Positions 8,107-15,603 of a DNA stretch of 18,005 nt are shown in pieces. The DNA comes from Clostridia bacterium. GTDB taxonomy: Bacteria; Bacillota_A; Clostridia; Oscillospirales; CAG-272. The stretch lies in NCBI GenBank assembly GCA_017626655.1, contig JAGAIH010000170.1, positions 1 through 18,005 on the forward strand. The letters run 5' to 3'. The position numbers and the translations under genes were made by a program. Below the pieces are notes generated by a model. The model had not been told where the DNA came from. It did no database searches and worked only from the letters and a program-made list of their open reading frames with translations. Position 1 is the first letter of the stretch; each line of letters begins with the position of its first letter.

Positions 8107-11100
8107 TCATTCTCGGTCATTCACATAGAGCGATCTGTCAACGCTCTTTTTCTTTTTCAGAGCCACCGCTCCCGCCGCCACGCCAAGGATGGCCGCGCAG
8201 GAGAGCATAGCCGACCCGCAGCCGCTCTTGGGCTTTTCGGCATCGGGTTCGGTTCCGCCGTTAGGGGTGGGCTCGGCGGGGGTATCGGTGTCGGACTTGG
8301 CTGTATCCGACACCACAGGCTCGGTGGGGGTATCGGTGTCTGGATCCGCAGGCTCGGTGGGAATGTCGGTATCCGACCCGTCAGGAGTATCGGGTTCCAC
8401 GAGCCCGTCGGTATCCGGCTCGGCAGGGGTGGTCTCCTCCTCGGTATCCGGCTCGGTCTCGGGCTGGACCGTACGGGAAGCGATGACCTCCAACTCGGAG
8501 ATCTGGGTGGTGTACCCCTTGGAGGCGGGAGTTTTGAAGTGCTTACGGATCAGCACGCGGACGAATCTTGCCTCAACCTCGTCAAAGGCGATCTCTCTGC
8601 CTTTGATGTTGGTGGAGGTATCTCCCGTGACGGTCTTGACGGTATTCCACTCCTCGCCGTCCTCGGAGACCTGGATATCATATTCCTCGGGGAAGAAACG
8701 GCCGTCGGAGCCGCGGGGATACAGGTTCACCCGATCAAAGACATGATCGGTCCCCAGATCCACCGCTACCCAGACCTCCTCGTCCACGGCCTTGTGATAA
8801 TCCGAGGGCCAGGCCGTGAGCCAGTGGCCGCCGTTTGTAGGATGGGTCTTTTCCATGGCGTAGCCATCGGTCAGGAAGGCATAACCCAGGCCTTCGGCAT
8901 CCGAGGTCCAGCCGATCTCGGATGCGAAGACCTTCTTGCCCAGCGCCACATTGTCCCCTTTTTCGTAGGCCACGGGAGCGTAATCGGTCTTACCCACGGC
9001 TACGCTTCCGTCATCCTCGTAAAAAGCCAGCTCGCAGATCTCCACCCCCGTATGGGAAGCACCCGTGAAGGTCAGACGGACAAAACGGGCGGCGGTCTTT
9101 TCCAGCTTGAACACGGGGACCTCCTCGGTGGGACGGGGGATATCCGTAAAGCGCGCCGCCTCACGGAAGGTCACGCCGTCATCCGATACCTCCACGCGGA
9201 TACCAATGGGGAAGGAGGCGCCGCAAGCCACACCGTTTCCTGCGGGAGTCACGTCGAGACGGTCAAAGGTCTTGGCAGAGCCGAGATCGTAGGTCACGGA
9301 GGCCTCCGCGAGAGAGGTCCTCCAACCCATGGATGCGGGTCGGCTGACCGTTACGCCGTCGGTGAGCTTGCTGAAATACCAACCGTCTTGGCTATACGAA
9401 TCATCCGCGTCGCAAGGGAGCTTCTCCGCCAGGAGATTCTTCCCTTCCGCGGCGGGTGCAGTCAGATCCATGCCCGCGGGCAGGGCGTACAGGGCAAAGT
9501 CTCCCGCTCCCAGGGTCAGGGTCAGCTTGCCGTCCTGCAACGCTACGACGGACTCGGGAGCGTTATTTTGGGTCTTATCCAACAGATACAGGGTATCCGT
9601 TCCCTGTACGGTAAAGGTCATGGTGCGGGGGGAATCCAGGTCCTTGTTGACCAGCATAACGTAGTTGCGGCCGCTGTCCCTGTCCTTCATCAAGGACAGG
9701 ATGGCGTAGGCATCCCCTACGGGCTGAATGGCGAAATCAGCGGGGAGCTTTTCATAGGCTGAGGTAGCCGCGCTCTTTTGGCCGGTATGGTAGACCTCCA
9801 TGGCATCCAGCTTCATGAGTCGGGGACCTACGTTGTGTACCTCAGCATGGATGCCCTTGGCCACCTCGTACAGCTCGGTGGGCTTGCCGTTCTTGTCCAT
9901 GATAGCCTCGGTGTATACGGTATCATCATCGGGGCGGGAATCCGACACGAACCATGTGTAGTAGGAGATGTACTTCATGCCGTAGGCCAGACCAGCCGAG
10001 AAATGGTAGGTCAGATCTCCCTCGGTGGGACGGCGATAGCCGTTTACGTAGCCTACGCCCTGAATGTAGTAGCCCGTGTCCATATCCGTCTCCAGACCCA
10101 CGCGGCGAATGGCCTCGAAATTGGAAAACAGAGCCACCTCGTCCACCGCGCGGCTGTTCCACAGGAAGGGATAATTGTCCATGGACAGGATGCTCTTGAC
10201 GCGGGACGGCCCCAACAGCACCGCGTAGTCCCGCAGCACATCGGTATAGACAGCGTAGCCGGGATACACCCCGCCCGGGAGGAAGTTGATCATGGCCCCA
10301 CCAGCGCTGTTTTCATTGATGATGGAGACCACACGGGCGTAGGGGTTGGGGGCGTAGGGCTCGTCCTTGACGTGGAAGCCGTCCAGCATGGGGTAGTTGC
10401 CGTACCGCTCCGCAAAGGAAAAGATCTGCTCGTCGGGAGCCTTGACCAGCGCGTTCTCCAGTTCTCCCGTCAAAATGGACACCCGCATACCCCGTTGTCC
10501 GTTTTCCCATGTCCACCGCAGAGCCTCCACCATCTTCTCCACGTCCTCGATGCCCGTATCATCGGTAGCATCCTTGGTGGCAAGGTTGTGGTGCTTGGTG
10601 ATGACGTCCACCTCTGCCTCCCACAGGTAGCGGATCTGCTCCTCGGTGACGTAACGATCCGTCCACATGGGCACCGAGATGGTGATATTGTCGCGGCTCT
10701 TATCGTAGACCTTGACCGCTACAGACCGGGAGACACCGCTTGCGGTATCCGTGACCGTCACCGTAGTGTCGCCGTAGCTCACCGCGGTGATCTGTCCGTC
10801 AGGGTCGCAGGTCGCCACCGAATCATCGCTCGAAGAAAACCGGAACTCTCCCTCGCTCCTGTCCTTCATCACGGGTCTCAGGGTATCCTTTTCATACCGA
10901 TCCATCCAGATCTCCTCCTTGTTCAACGTAAACAGATCGTCCGGATCCGTATATCGCTCCCCAAAGATCTCCAGCTCCGACAGGGAGATCACGTATCCCT
11001 TGGAGGCTTTTGCCGCAAAGGTCTTGGTTATACGCAACCGCACGAAGGCCGCCCGCGTCTCGGCAAACGCATGGATGCGCCCTTCCTTGGCAGTGCTCTT

Positions 11101-11514
11101 GTCCCCCGCGACTGAGAGCACCTCCTTCCACTCCCTGCCGTCTTCCGAGACCAATATCTGATAATCCTCAGGGAAGAAACGACCGTCGGAGCCGCGGGGG
11201 TAGAGGGCCGCTCCGTTCAGGATACAGGTACCGTCCAGCGCGAAATCAATATATACGTCCACCTCCGCGCTCGGCAGATAGCTGCTCTGCCACGAGGAGA
11301 TACGGGTGCCCTCATGGATGAGCTTCTGCCCGTCGGTGAGGTACTTCATGCCGATCTGATCGACCTCATAGGTGAATCCCTCGTCGTTGGACTGTCCCAC
11401 GAGCCCCGCCAAAAGGTTTGCCCGCTCCGCGGCTCCTGCGGGGAGAAGAGACAGTGCCGACATCATCGGCAGAAGCATGGCGCAGAGCAAAAGCACAGAC
11501 AGCATTCGTTTCAT
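8107..11514 (-). CDS. Secreted, surface-anchored multidomain glycosidase-like protein with three discoidin (F5/8C) domains
   Basis: About 1135 residues. Signal peptide 1-28 (KRMLSVLLLCAMLLPMM, cleavage near AGA-A). F5/8C domain one ~30-190; Ig-like (Big_2-type) ~195-268; (beta/alpha)8-like domain ~270-575 with DGFHVKDEPYAP, whose Glu (~385) is a candidate acid/base of a clan GH-A-like enzyme; a beta-rich domain to ~680 (ALYALPAG); F5/8C domain two ~695-833; F5/8C domain three ~850-1008; a D/T/P/E-rich repeated linker ~1010-1090; then KSGCGSA, a hydrophobic stretch of ~20, KKKK and 12 more residues. Start: ATG 11514 with AAAGGAAGG upstream; an in-frame ATG at 11553 with GGAG is an alternative. 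It probably binds and cuts a glycan at the cell surface. The exact glycoside hydrolase family was not recognised. Divergent from the AraC gene at 11687, its likely regulator. Confidence 0.85.
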   Translation of the reverse strand: MKRMLSVLLLCAMLLPMMSALSLLPAGAAERANLLAGLVGQSNDEGFTYEVDQIGMKYLTDGQKLIHEGTRISSWQSSYLPSAEVDVYIDFALDGTCILNGAALYPRGSDGRFFPEDYQILVSEDGREWKEVLSVAGDKSTAKEGRIHAFAETRAAFVRLRITKTFAAKASKGYVISLSELEIFGERYTDPDDLFTLNKEEIWMDRYEKDTLRPVMKDRSEGEFRFSSSDDSVATCDPDGQITAVSYGDTTVTVTDTASGVSRSVAVKVYDKSRDNITISVPMWTDRYVTEEQIRYLWEAEVDVITKHHNLATKDATDDTGIEDVEKMVEALRWTWENGQRGMRVSILTGELENALVKAPDEQIFSFAERYGNYPMLDGFHVKDEPYAPNPYARVVSIINENSAGGAMINFLPGGVYPGYAVYTDVLRDYAVLLGPSRVKSILSMDNYPFLWNSRAVDEVALFSNFEAIRRVGLETDMDTGYYIQGVGYVNGYRRPTEGDLTYHFSAGLAYGMKYISYYTWFVSDSRPDDDTVYTEAIMDKNGKPTELYEVAKGIHAEVHNVGPRLMKLDAMEVYHTGQKSAATSAYEKLPADFAIQPVGDAYAILSLMKDRDSGRNYVMLVNKDLDSPRTMTFTVQGTDTLYLLDKTQNNAPESVVALQDGKLTLTLGAGDFALYALPAGMDLTAPAAEGKNLLAEKLPCDADDSYSQDGWYFSKLTDGVTVSRPASMGWRTSLAEASVTYDLGSAKTFDRLDVTPAGNGVACGASFPIGIRVEVSDDGVTFREAARFTDIPRPTEEVPVFKLEKTAARFVRLTFTGASHTGVEICELAFYEDDGSVAVGKTDYAPVAYEKGDNVALGKKVFASEIGWTSDAEGLGYAFLTDGYAMEKTHPTNGGHWLTAWPSDYHKAVDEEVWVAVDLGTDHVFDRVNLYPRGSDGRFFPEEYDIQVSEDGEEWNTVKTVTGDTSTNIKGREIAFDEVEARFVRVLIRKHFKTPASKGYTTQISELEVIASRTVQPETEPDTEEETTPAEPDTDGLVEPDTPDGSDTDIPTEPADPDTDTPTEPVVSDTAKSDTDTPAEPTPNGGTEPDAEKPKSGCGSAMLSCAAILGVAAGAVALKKKKSVDRSLYVNDRE
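8244..8465 (-). repeat. Degenerate tandem repeat encoding an Asp/Thr/Pro/Glu linker
   Basis: Repeated units around ctcggtgggggtatcggtgt encode variations of DTDTPTEP between the third discoidin domain and the C-terminal anchor. Such acidic, Pro-rich stalks commonly span the cell wall. The DNA repeats make length variation by slippage likely. Confidence 0.75.
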
Positions 11515-11596
11515 CTTTCGATACCTTCCTTTCGCTGATCCTTGATTTTTCATTGGAAAGCTCCGTCGGTGTCTTGACCGATAGCACCTTCTATGG

Positions 11597-11606
11597 TATA
11601 ATTATA
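11597..11606. promoter_or_regulatory. Symmetric -10 element shared by two divergent genes
   Basis: The ten bases TATAATTATA are their own reverse complement and supply TATAAT for both directions (11597-11602 plus, 11601-11606 minus). For the plus direction, TTGACC at 11574-11579 sits exactly 17 bases upstream, giving a strong promoter for the AraC gene. For the minus direction no good -35 at 17 bases is seen, so transcription of the large surface protein gene may need an activator. An inverted repeat GACAGG/CCTGTC (about 11612-11642) lies between the -10 and the AraC gene. Confidence 0.7.
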
Positions 11607-11686
11607 GCAAAGACAGGCTTTCAATTGTTTGCGATTCCTGTCGGATCCACCGCGATAGTATGGCATTTCTGCTGTAAGGAGGCATC

Positions 11687-12559
11687 ATGAAATACTGTCA
11701 TTTCGCCTTTGACGAGCGTCCCGAGCATTGCAGCTACCACATCAACCGCCATCAGGACAGCTCGGTGTTTCCCTACTACGTCCCCTCCATGGGGATGGAC
11801 GCCCAAGGTCCCCGCTACTTCACGGATCGCTGTGGCTTTGAAATGCTTTTCGTCTGCCTGACTCTGGAGGGAAGCGGCGCAGTCATGGCGGGAGAGGAGA
11901 GCCACATCCTTCTACCGGGGGACCTGATGGTACTGGACGGCTTCAAGCCTCACCGATATGAGAGCCGCTCGGAGCTGTGGCGGTTTTTATGGATTCACGT
12001 CAAGGGATACGGCGCGCGGGAGTTTTTCGGACGCATGGCTCCTTCGGGGCTCCTGTACCGACATATGCGAAACACCGCCCCCTTCCACGAGCTGTACGAA
12101 ACGCTGGTCCCCTTGGTCGAGTCCCCCACCCCCGAAAATAATCTGAAGGCGTCCGAACAGCTTGGAGGCTTTCTACACCGTCTGGCCTATTACACCGTTG
12201 TCAAGGAGGAGCCTGCTCTGCCCGACGCGCTGGGACGGACTCTCACGTATATCCGCGAGCATCTGGAGGAGGATTTGACGGTAGACGGATTAGCCGCGCG
12301 GGAGAATTACAGCACCTCCTATTTCACCCATCTGTTTTCCGACCGCATGGGGATCTCCCCCTATCGATACGTGCTCCGTCAGCGCCTCCAAAGCGCGGCC
12401 TCCCTGCTTCTCTTCACCGAACGGCGGGTGGAGGACATCGCGCGGCAATACCGTTTTTCAGATGCGGGACAGTTCATCGGTCACTTCCGCCGCTATTTCG
12501 GTGTGACGCCTCTGCAATACCGCAAGGCTGCCCGGGCCGAGCAACGACGGGGGGAATAA
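11687..12559 (+). CDS. AraC-family transcriptional regulator (cupin plus HTH)
   Basis: Full-length regulator of 290 residues. An N-terminal cupin sensor domain spans about 30-150 (CLTLEGSGAVMAGEESHILL, then PGDLMVLDGFKPHRYESRSE). Two helix-turn-helix motifs follow: LTVDGLAARENYSTSYFTHLF (about 205-225) and RRVEDIARQYRFSDAGQFIGHFRRYFGVTPLQYRK (about 245-280), a standard AraC C-terminus. Start: ATG 11687, preceded by AAGGAGG with the usual spacing. It is transcribed divergently from the large discoidin protein and should sense a sugar released from its substrate and activate that gene; this is inferred from position. An 80-base leader with a GACAGG/CCTGTC repeat may host autoregulation. Confidence 0.93.
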   Translation: MKYCHFAFDERPEHCSYHINRHQDSSVFPYYVPSMGMDAQGPRYFTDRCGFEMLFVCLTLEGSGAVMAGEESHILLPGDLMVLDGFKPHRYESRSELWRFLWIHVKGYGAREFFGRMAPSGLLYRHMRNTAPFHELYETLVPLVESPTPENNLKASEQLGGFLHRLAYYTVVKEEPALPDALGRTLTYIREHLEEDLTVDGLAARENYSTSYFTHLFSDRMGISPYRYVLRQRLQSAASLLLFTERRVEDIARQYRFSDAGQFIGHFRRYFGVTPLQYRKAARAEQRRGE

Positions 12560-12595
12560 TACGTTTTTGATCGAAATGTGTAGGAGACCGTACTC

Positions 12596-12745
12596 ATGGC
12601 AATGTCATGCTCCACGAAATGCAGAGCATGGGAGTCCCTGCGGCAAAAGCCGATACGCACATTGCCGTCCACGGAGGAGTTGACCTCGTCCGTACGGACG
12701 AGGGAGGATCATGGCACAAGTATGCTCCTTTTCAGCCGATCACAG
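12596..12745 (+). ncRNA. Candidate structured RNA or palindromic repeat element
   Basis: Several helices fit together without conflict. P1: GGCAATGT (12598-12605) with ACATTGCC (12659-12666), extendable by two pairs. Inside it are P2 CATGCTC/GAGCATG (12606-12612 with 12624-12630) and P3 CGGC-AAAA-GCCG (12641-12652), making a three-way junction. After it comes P4, a perfect 20-base palindrome (12684-12703, half site CCTCGTCCGT). A last hairpin (GGAG...CTCC then TTTT, to about 12742) may end AraC transcription. It may be a 3'-UTR element, a riboswitch-like RNA or a mobile palindromic repeat. A 52-codon ORF (12596-12754, MAMSCSTKCRAWESL start, AGGAG upstream) covers the same bases and is an alternative reading. 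No known RNA class was recognised. Confidence 0.45.
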
Positions 12746-12751
12746 TTATTG

Positions 12752-12783
12752 TAAAAACTCCCCCACCCTTGCGGGCGGGGGAG
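12752..12783 (-). terminator. Intrinsic terminator of the GH27/36-GH43 operon
   Basis: In minus-strand RNA: CTCCCCCGCCC, loop GCAA, GGGTGGGGGAG, then TTTTTAC. The one non-Watson-Crick pair is a G-U on the minus strand but an A-C mismatch on the plus strand, which supports minus-strand function. Confidence 0.88.
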
Positions 12784-12818
12784 CGGCTCCCGTTGAAAGG
12801 AGTGGAGGATTTTCAGTC

Positions 12819-12851
12819 AGCCCTCCCCGTTCAGGGGAAACGGAGAGGGCT
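12819..12851 (-). other. Strong hairpin before the operon terminator
   Basis: A 13-bp stem (12819-12831 with 12839-12851) and a 7-base loop lie just after the small lipoprotein ORF. The single imperfect pair is G-U in minus-strand RNA and C-A in plus-strand RNA, so it probably acts in the minus transcript. There is no T-run, so mRNA 3'-end protection is more likely than termination. Confidence 0.55.
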
Positions 12852-12877
12852 GCCTTGAATGGATAGGAAGGTGGAGA

Positions 12878-13120
12878 TCAGTCCTTCGTCTTCAGTGCCG
12901 CAAAGGCGGAGGCGGCGGCCAGGACGGCCACAGCGCTCATGGCGATCGCCGAGCCACAGCCCTCCTTGGCGGGGTCTTCGGTGGCGGGCTCGTCGGTGGA
13001 GGCGTTGGTATCGTCGTCGGTATCGGCGGGGTCATCGCTCCCCGTACAGGCTACGGCTGTCCCCAGCATGAGTGCCGCGAGCAGGATCGCAAGGACGCGC
13101 TTGGTCGTGTTCTTGACGGT
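12878..13120 (-). pseudogene. Tiny lipoprotein-like protein with C-terminal GCGSA tail; start codon lost or non-standard
   Basis: The reading frame encodes a convincing lipoprotein signal peptide (KNTTKRVLAILLAALMLGTA, then VAC with Cys as the candidate lipidation site), a D/T/E-rich linker, and KEGCGSAIAMSAVAVLAAAS ending ALKTKD. About 80 residues in all, with no folded domain. The natural start position, nine bases after AGAAAGGA, is GTC instead of GTG or ATG, and a TAG lies just upstream. The only ATG (13069) is inside the signal peptide and would give 63 residues without a working signal. The gene is therefore either inactivated, uses a rare start, or carries a sequencing error. Last gene of the GH27/36-GH43 operon. 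It may be an internal-deletion relic of a larger surface protein. Confidence 0.6.
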
Positions 13121-13167
13121 ATACGTTCCTTTCTATTTTCGTCTGTATCGCTCATGTTTTTGGGGTC

Positions 13168-14016
13168 TTACTTGACTGCAAGGAAATCGCCCTTGTCCTC
13201 GATCTCAAGGAAAACGGGATGCTCCGACCCCGACGCGTTGGGGGAATGGAAGGTCAGGCAGAGCCTGTCTCCCGCGCGGAAGATCATACCGTGGCCGCCG
13301 TCGCTGGTGACCAGGGGATCCAGATGGGCAAACTCGGTTCCCAGCTGTCCATCCGCGAATTTCACGAGATACTCGGCGTATCGTCCCTCCACGAAGGAGG
13401 ACCAGATCATGAACAGTTCCCCCGACGCCGAGCGGAACAGGAAGGGGCCGTCGGTAACAAAGTGGTCGCCCATGACGGCATCCACTCCCTCCACCGAGGA
13501 GGCGTTGAACAGGACGGTAGCCTCGCCGATGCCTTCGGTCAGATCCTCGTTCAGGCGGCGGTAGCAGATGGTACCGTCGAGGATCTGGGTATGCTCGTGG
13601 CAGAAGACGACGTAGGGATCGCCGTTGGGGGCCACGTACAGGGTGCCGTCCAGGCATTCCCATTCGGTGGGGGTCACCCCGCCCTTGCTGTGGGGGACGA
13701 AAGGCCCCAAAAGGCTCTCGGACCGCAGGATAAAGGTGGCGCGAAGCCCGCACTCGCGGGTAAAGGTGGCGAACATATAGTAGGCGCCGCGGTACTCGTG
13801 TACCTCAGGGGCCCAGTTGACACAGCGGTTCATGCCGTAGGCTTCGGAATCAAAGCAGGGGATGGGATCGCTCCAGGTCTCCAGGTCGGTAGAGGTATAC
13901 ACGTCAAAGCCGCCGGTTCCCTGACCGAAACAGGCGGCGCGGGTCCCGTACATATAGTAGATCCCGTCCTTGCATACGACGAAGGGGTCGCGGATGTTGA
14001 TATCAGAGCATTTCAT
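13168..14016 (-). CDS. Glycoside hydrolase family 43-like enzyme
   Basis: A 282-residue five-bladed beta-propeller hydrolase without a signal peptide. The N-terminal INIRDPFVVCKDGIYYMYGT carries the catalytic base Asp in RDP. CVNWAPEVHEYRGAYYMFAT follows, then LDGTLYVAPNGDPYVVFCHE. At the position of the usual acid motif EGP the sequence has TDGPFLFRSASGELFMIWSS; DGP in place of EGP, followed by MIWSS, is to my recollection typical of a subset of family 43/62/32-type propellers and need not mean loss of activity. Start: ATG 14016, preceded by GGAGG with nine bases between; an in-frame ATG at 14046 lies inside the previous gene. It follows the GH27/36-like gene by 16 bases. Likely substrates are alpha-arabinosides or beta-xylosides/galactosides; not resolvable from sequence alone. 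Confidence 0.85.
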   Translation of the reverse strand: MKCSDINIRDPFVVCKDGIYYMYGTRAACFGQGTGGFDVYTSTDLETWSDPIPCFDSEAYGMNRCVNWAPEVHEYRGAYYMFATFTRECGLRATFILRSESLLGPFVPHSKGGVTPTEWECLDGTLYVAPNGDPYVVFCHEHTQILDGTICYRRLNEDLTEGIGEATVLFNASSVEGVDAVMGDHFVTDGPFLFRSASGELFMIWSSFVEGRYAEYLVKFADGQLGTEFAHLDPLVTSDGGHGMIFRAGDRLCLTFHSPNASGSEHPVFLEIEDKGDFLAVK

Positions 14017-14032
14017 AGGAATTTTCCTCCAT

Positions 14033-15553
14033 TTAACGGTATTCAATGCGGATAAGCAGGGCAGGGGCGGTCTTGTCGTCCGTGGCGAACAGGGTCTTCA
14101 TATCCTCTGCCGTCAAGACAACGGTATCCCCCGACACGAAACAGGTGGTGCAGTCGGTCACCTCATCGCCGATGAGGCTCTGCACCAGGACTCTTGCGGG
14201 GGTCTCGGAAAGGCGCAAACGCATCTCGCAGTTCTCGCCGAACACACCGACCGTCGTCACCCCCTCGGGGATCTCGCAATACAGGGTGCACTCGGGATAG
14301 TGGTGATGGCCTTCGATCACGCGGGGGAACACGCCGACGCTGTAGGCACCGCCCGGATGGAGGGAGGCCGCCACGAAGGGCTTGACTTCTCCCTCCACGC
14401 GGACGGTATCAGCACCTACGTTGCGCGCGATCACGGCGGGGGCGCCTTGCGTGAGTTCTCTGCCGTCGGCACCGCCCCACCAGGAGTCACCCACTTGGTA
14501 CAGGCGGTTATCGAACAGCACCTCGTCGCTGTAGGTCACCTTTCCTCCCGCGAACGGGGGAGCCAGTCTCTGCCAGCGCAGAGCCGCCGTGACCTCTTTC
14601 AGGCGGAAGCCACGGTCGTCTCCCGCTTCGTTGATGGCCTTTTGGCAGTAGTGGCTCCGCATGACACCGCAGGAGCAACCCAGCACGGCGTTTACATAGC
14701 ATTCATCCTCGCCGTTGACGATGGCTCCCGACCACGCCAGGAGGGTTCCGACACGGTCTAAGGTCGTGGGGATACACAGGGCATTCAGCACGTCGTAGCT
14801 GCGGAACACGTCCGAGAAGGCCATGACCTCCCGGGCGAGCGCGGCCACGTATCCTTCTCCCTTGTAGCGCCCCTTGACGGCGGCGTCGGGATGGTCAAAG
14901 GCGTTGACAGGGCCCATACAGATCGCGTGCTCGATGATCAGGGCGGGGTACAGCTCACGGCCCAGCTCGGTCAGCATACGGCGGAAGTCGGGGTTCCCCG
15001 CGTGAACCCCCCAGTCCACCTTCCAGTAGGTGACCCCCGCCTCCAGGCTCCAGAGGATACGCTCGGTCCAGTAGGCTTTGTCGGCGTCACCAAGGGGGGC
15101 TGTGTAGTCCTCCGCCGCCCGATGGGCCGCGACCCAGATGCCCAGTCCCTTCCAGCCGAGGGCCTTGAGCTTTTCGTTGATGGTCTTCATGCGCCTAGCA
15201 GGGGTCTGACCCTTTACGGAGGGGAACCGCTCCTCGCTCATCATGAGGGAGCCGAATTTTGAGTAATGGCTGTCGGGATGGATCCCGTAGTCCACGTCCC
15301 AGCCGTCATCCATGAGGAAATACAGGTCACAGCGGACCTCGGGGTACTGGTGGGCGTAGCCGTTCTCACCGAAGACCAGCTCCTCGTTCAGCATGGTGCG
15401 GGCCAGGCGGGCGCCGTCCCCACCCTGGACCCTTCGTTGGGCTTCCTCGGGGGGGTATTTTTCCATGCAGTCGATCTTGGCGACGGTGTTCTGGGTGTGC
15501 CAGGAGCACCAGTAGGACAGGCTGTTCTCGTTTTTTGACGGTATCAGAGTCAT
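14033..15553 (-). CDS. Alpha-galactosidase-like glycoside hydrolase (clan GH-D, GH27/GH36-like)
   Basis: A 506-residue cytoplasmic enzyme without a signal peptide. The (beta/alpha)8 barrel shows the clan GH-D landmarks: LMDDGWDVDYG (near residue 80), LGWKGLGIWVAAHR, then VTYWKVDWGVHAGNPDFRRM with the candidate nucleophile Asp in KVDWG (about 180). MAFSDVFRSYDVLNA (about 250) would place the acid/base Asp, comparable to the R-x-S-x-D segment of GH27. A beta-sandwich domain fills the last ~130 residues. It is shorter than most GH36 (about 700), lacking the large N-terminal beta domain. Start: ATG 15553, AAGGAG upstream. The gap of 50 bases after the AraC stop has no promoter, so co-transcription with the regulator is likely. 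It probably removes alpha-linked galactose (or a related sugar) from imported oligosaccharides. Confidence 0.8.
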   Translation of the reverse strand: MTLIPSKNENSLSYWCSWHTQNTVAKIDCMEKYPPEEAQRRVQGGDGARLARTMLNEELVFGENGYAHQYPEVRCDLYFLMDDGWDVDYGIHPDSHYSKFGSLMMSEERFPSVKGQTPARRMKTINEKLKALGWKGLGIWVAAHRAAEDYTAPLGDADKAYWTERILWSLEAGVTYWKVDWGVHAGNPDFRRMLTELGRELYPALIIEHAICMGPVNAFDHPDAAVKGRYKGEGYVAALAREVMAFSDVFRSYDVLNALCIPTTLDRVGTLLAWSGAIVNGEDECYVNAVLGCSCGVMRSHYCQKAINEAGDDRGFRLKEVTAALRWQRLAPPFAGGKVTYSDEVLFDNRLYQVGDSWWGGADGRELTQGAPAVIARNVGADTVRVEGEVKPFVAASLHPGGAYSVGVFPRVIEGHHHYPECTLYCEIPEGVTTVGVFGENCEMRLRLSETPARVLVQSLIGDEVTDCTTCFVSGDTVVLTAEDMKTLFATDDKTAPALLIRIEYR

Positions 15554-15603
15554 AATTCTTCTCCTTATTTCGATTCGTATTTTTTGAGGGGAGCTTCCTT
15601 GCG

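Noticed and set aside
8047..9762. Plus-strand open frame of 571 codons
   Set aside because: Antisense to the discoidin protein, whose domains, signal peptide and ribosome site are clear. The frame has no ribosome site and covers the terminator.
12607..12858. Plus-strand open frame of 83 codons
   Set aside because: It runs through two strong hairpins and a terminator, lacks a ribosome site and has no recognisable domain.
13970..14761. Plus-strand open frame of 263 codons
   Set aside because: Antisense to the GH27/36-like and GH43 genes, both with clear motifs and ribosome sites.
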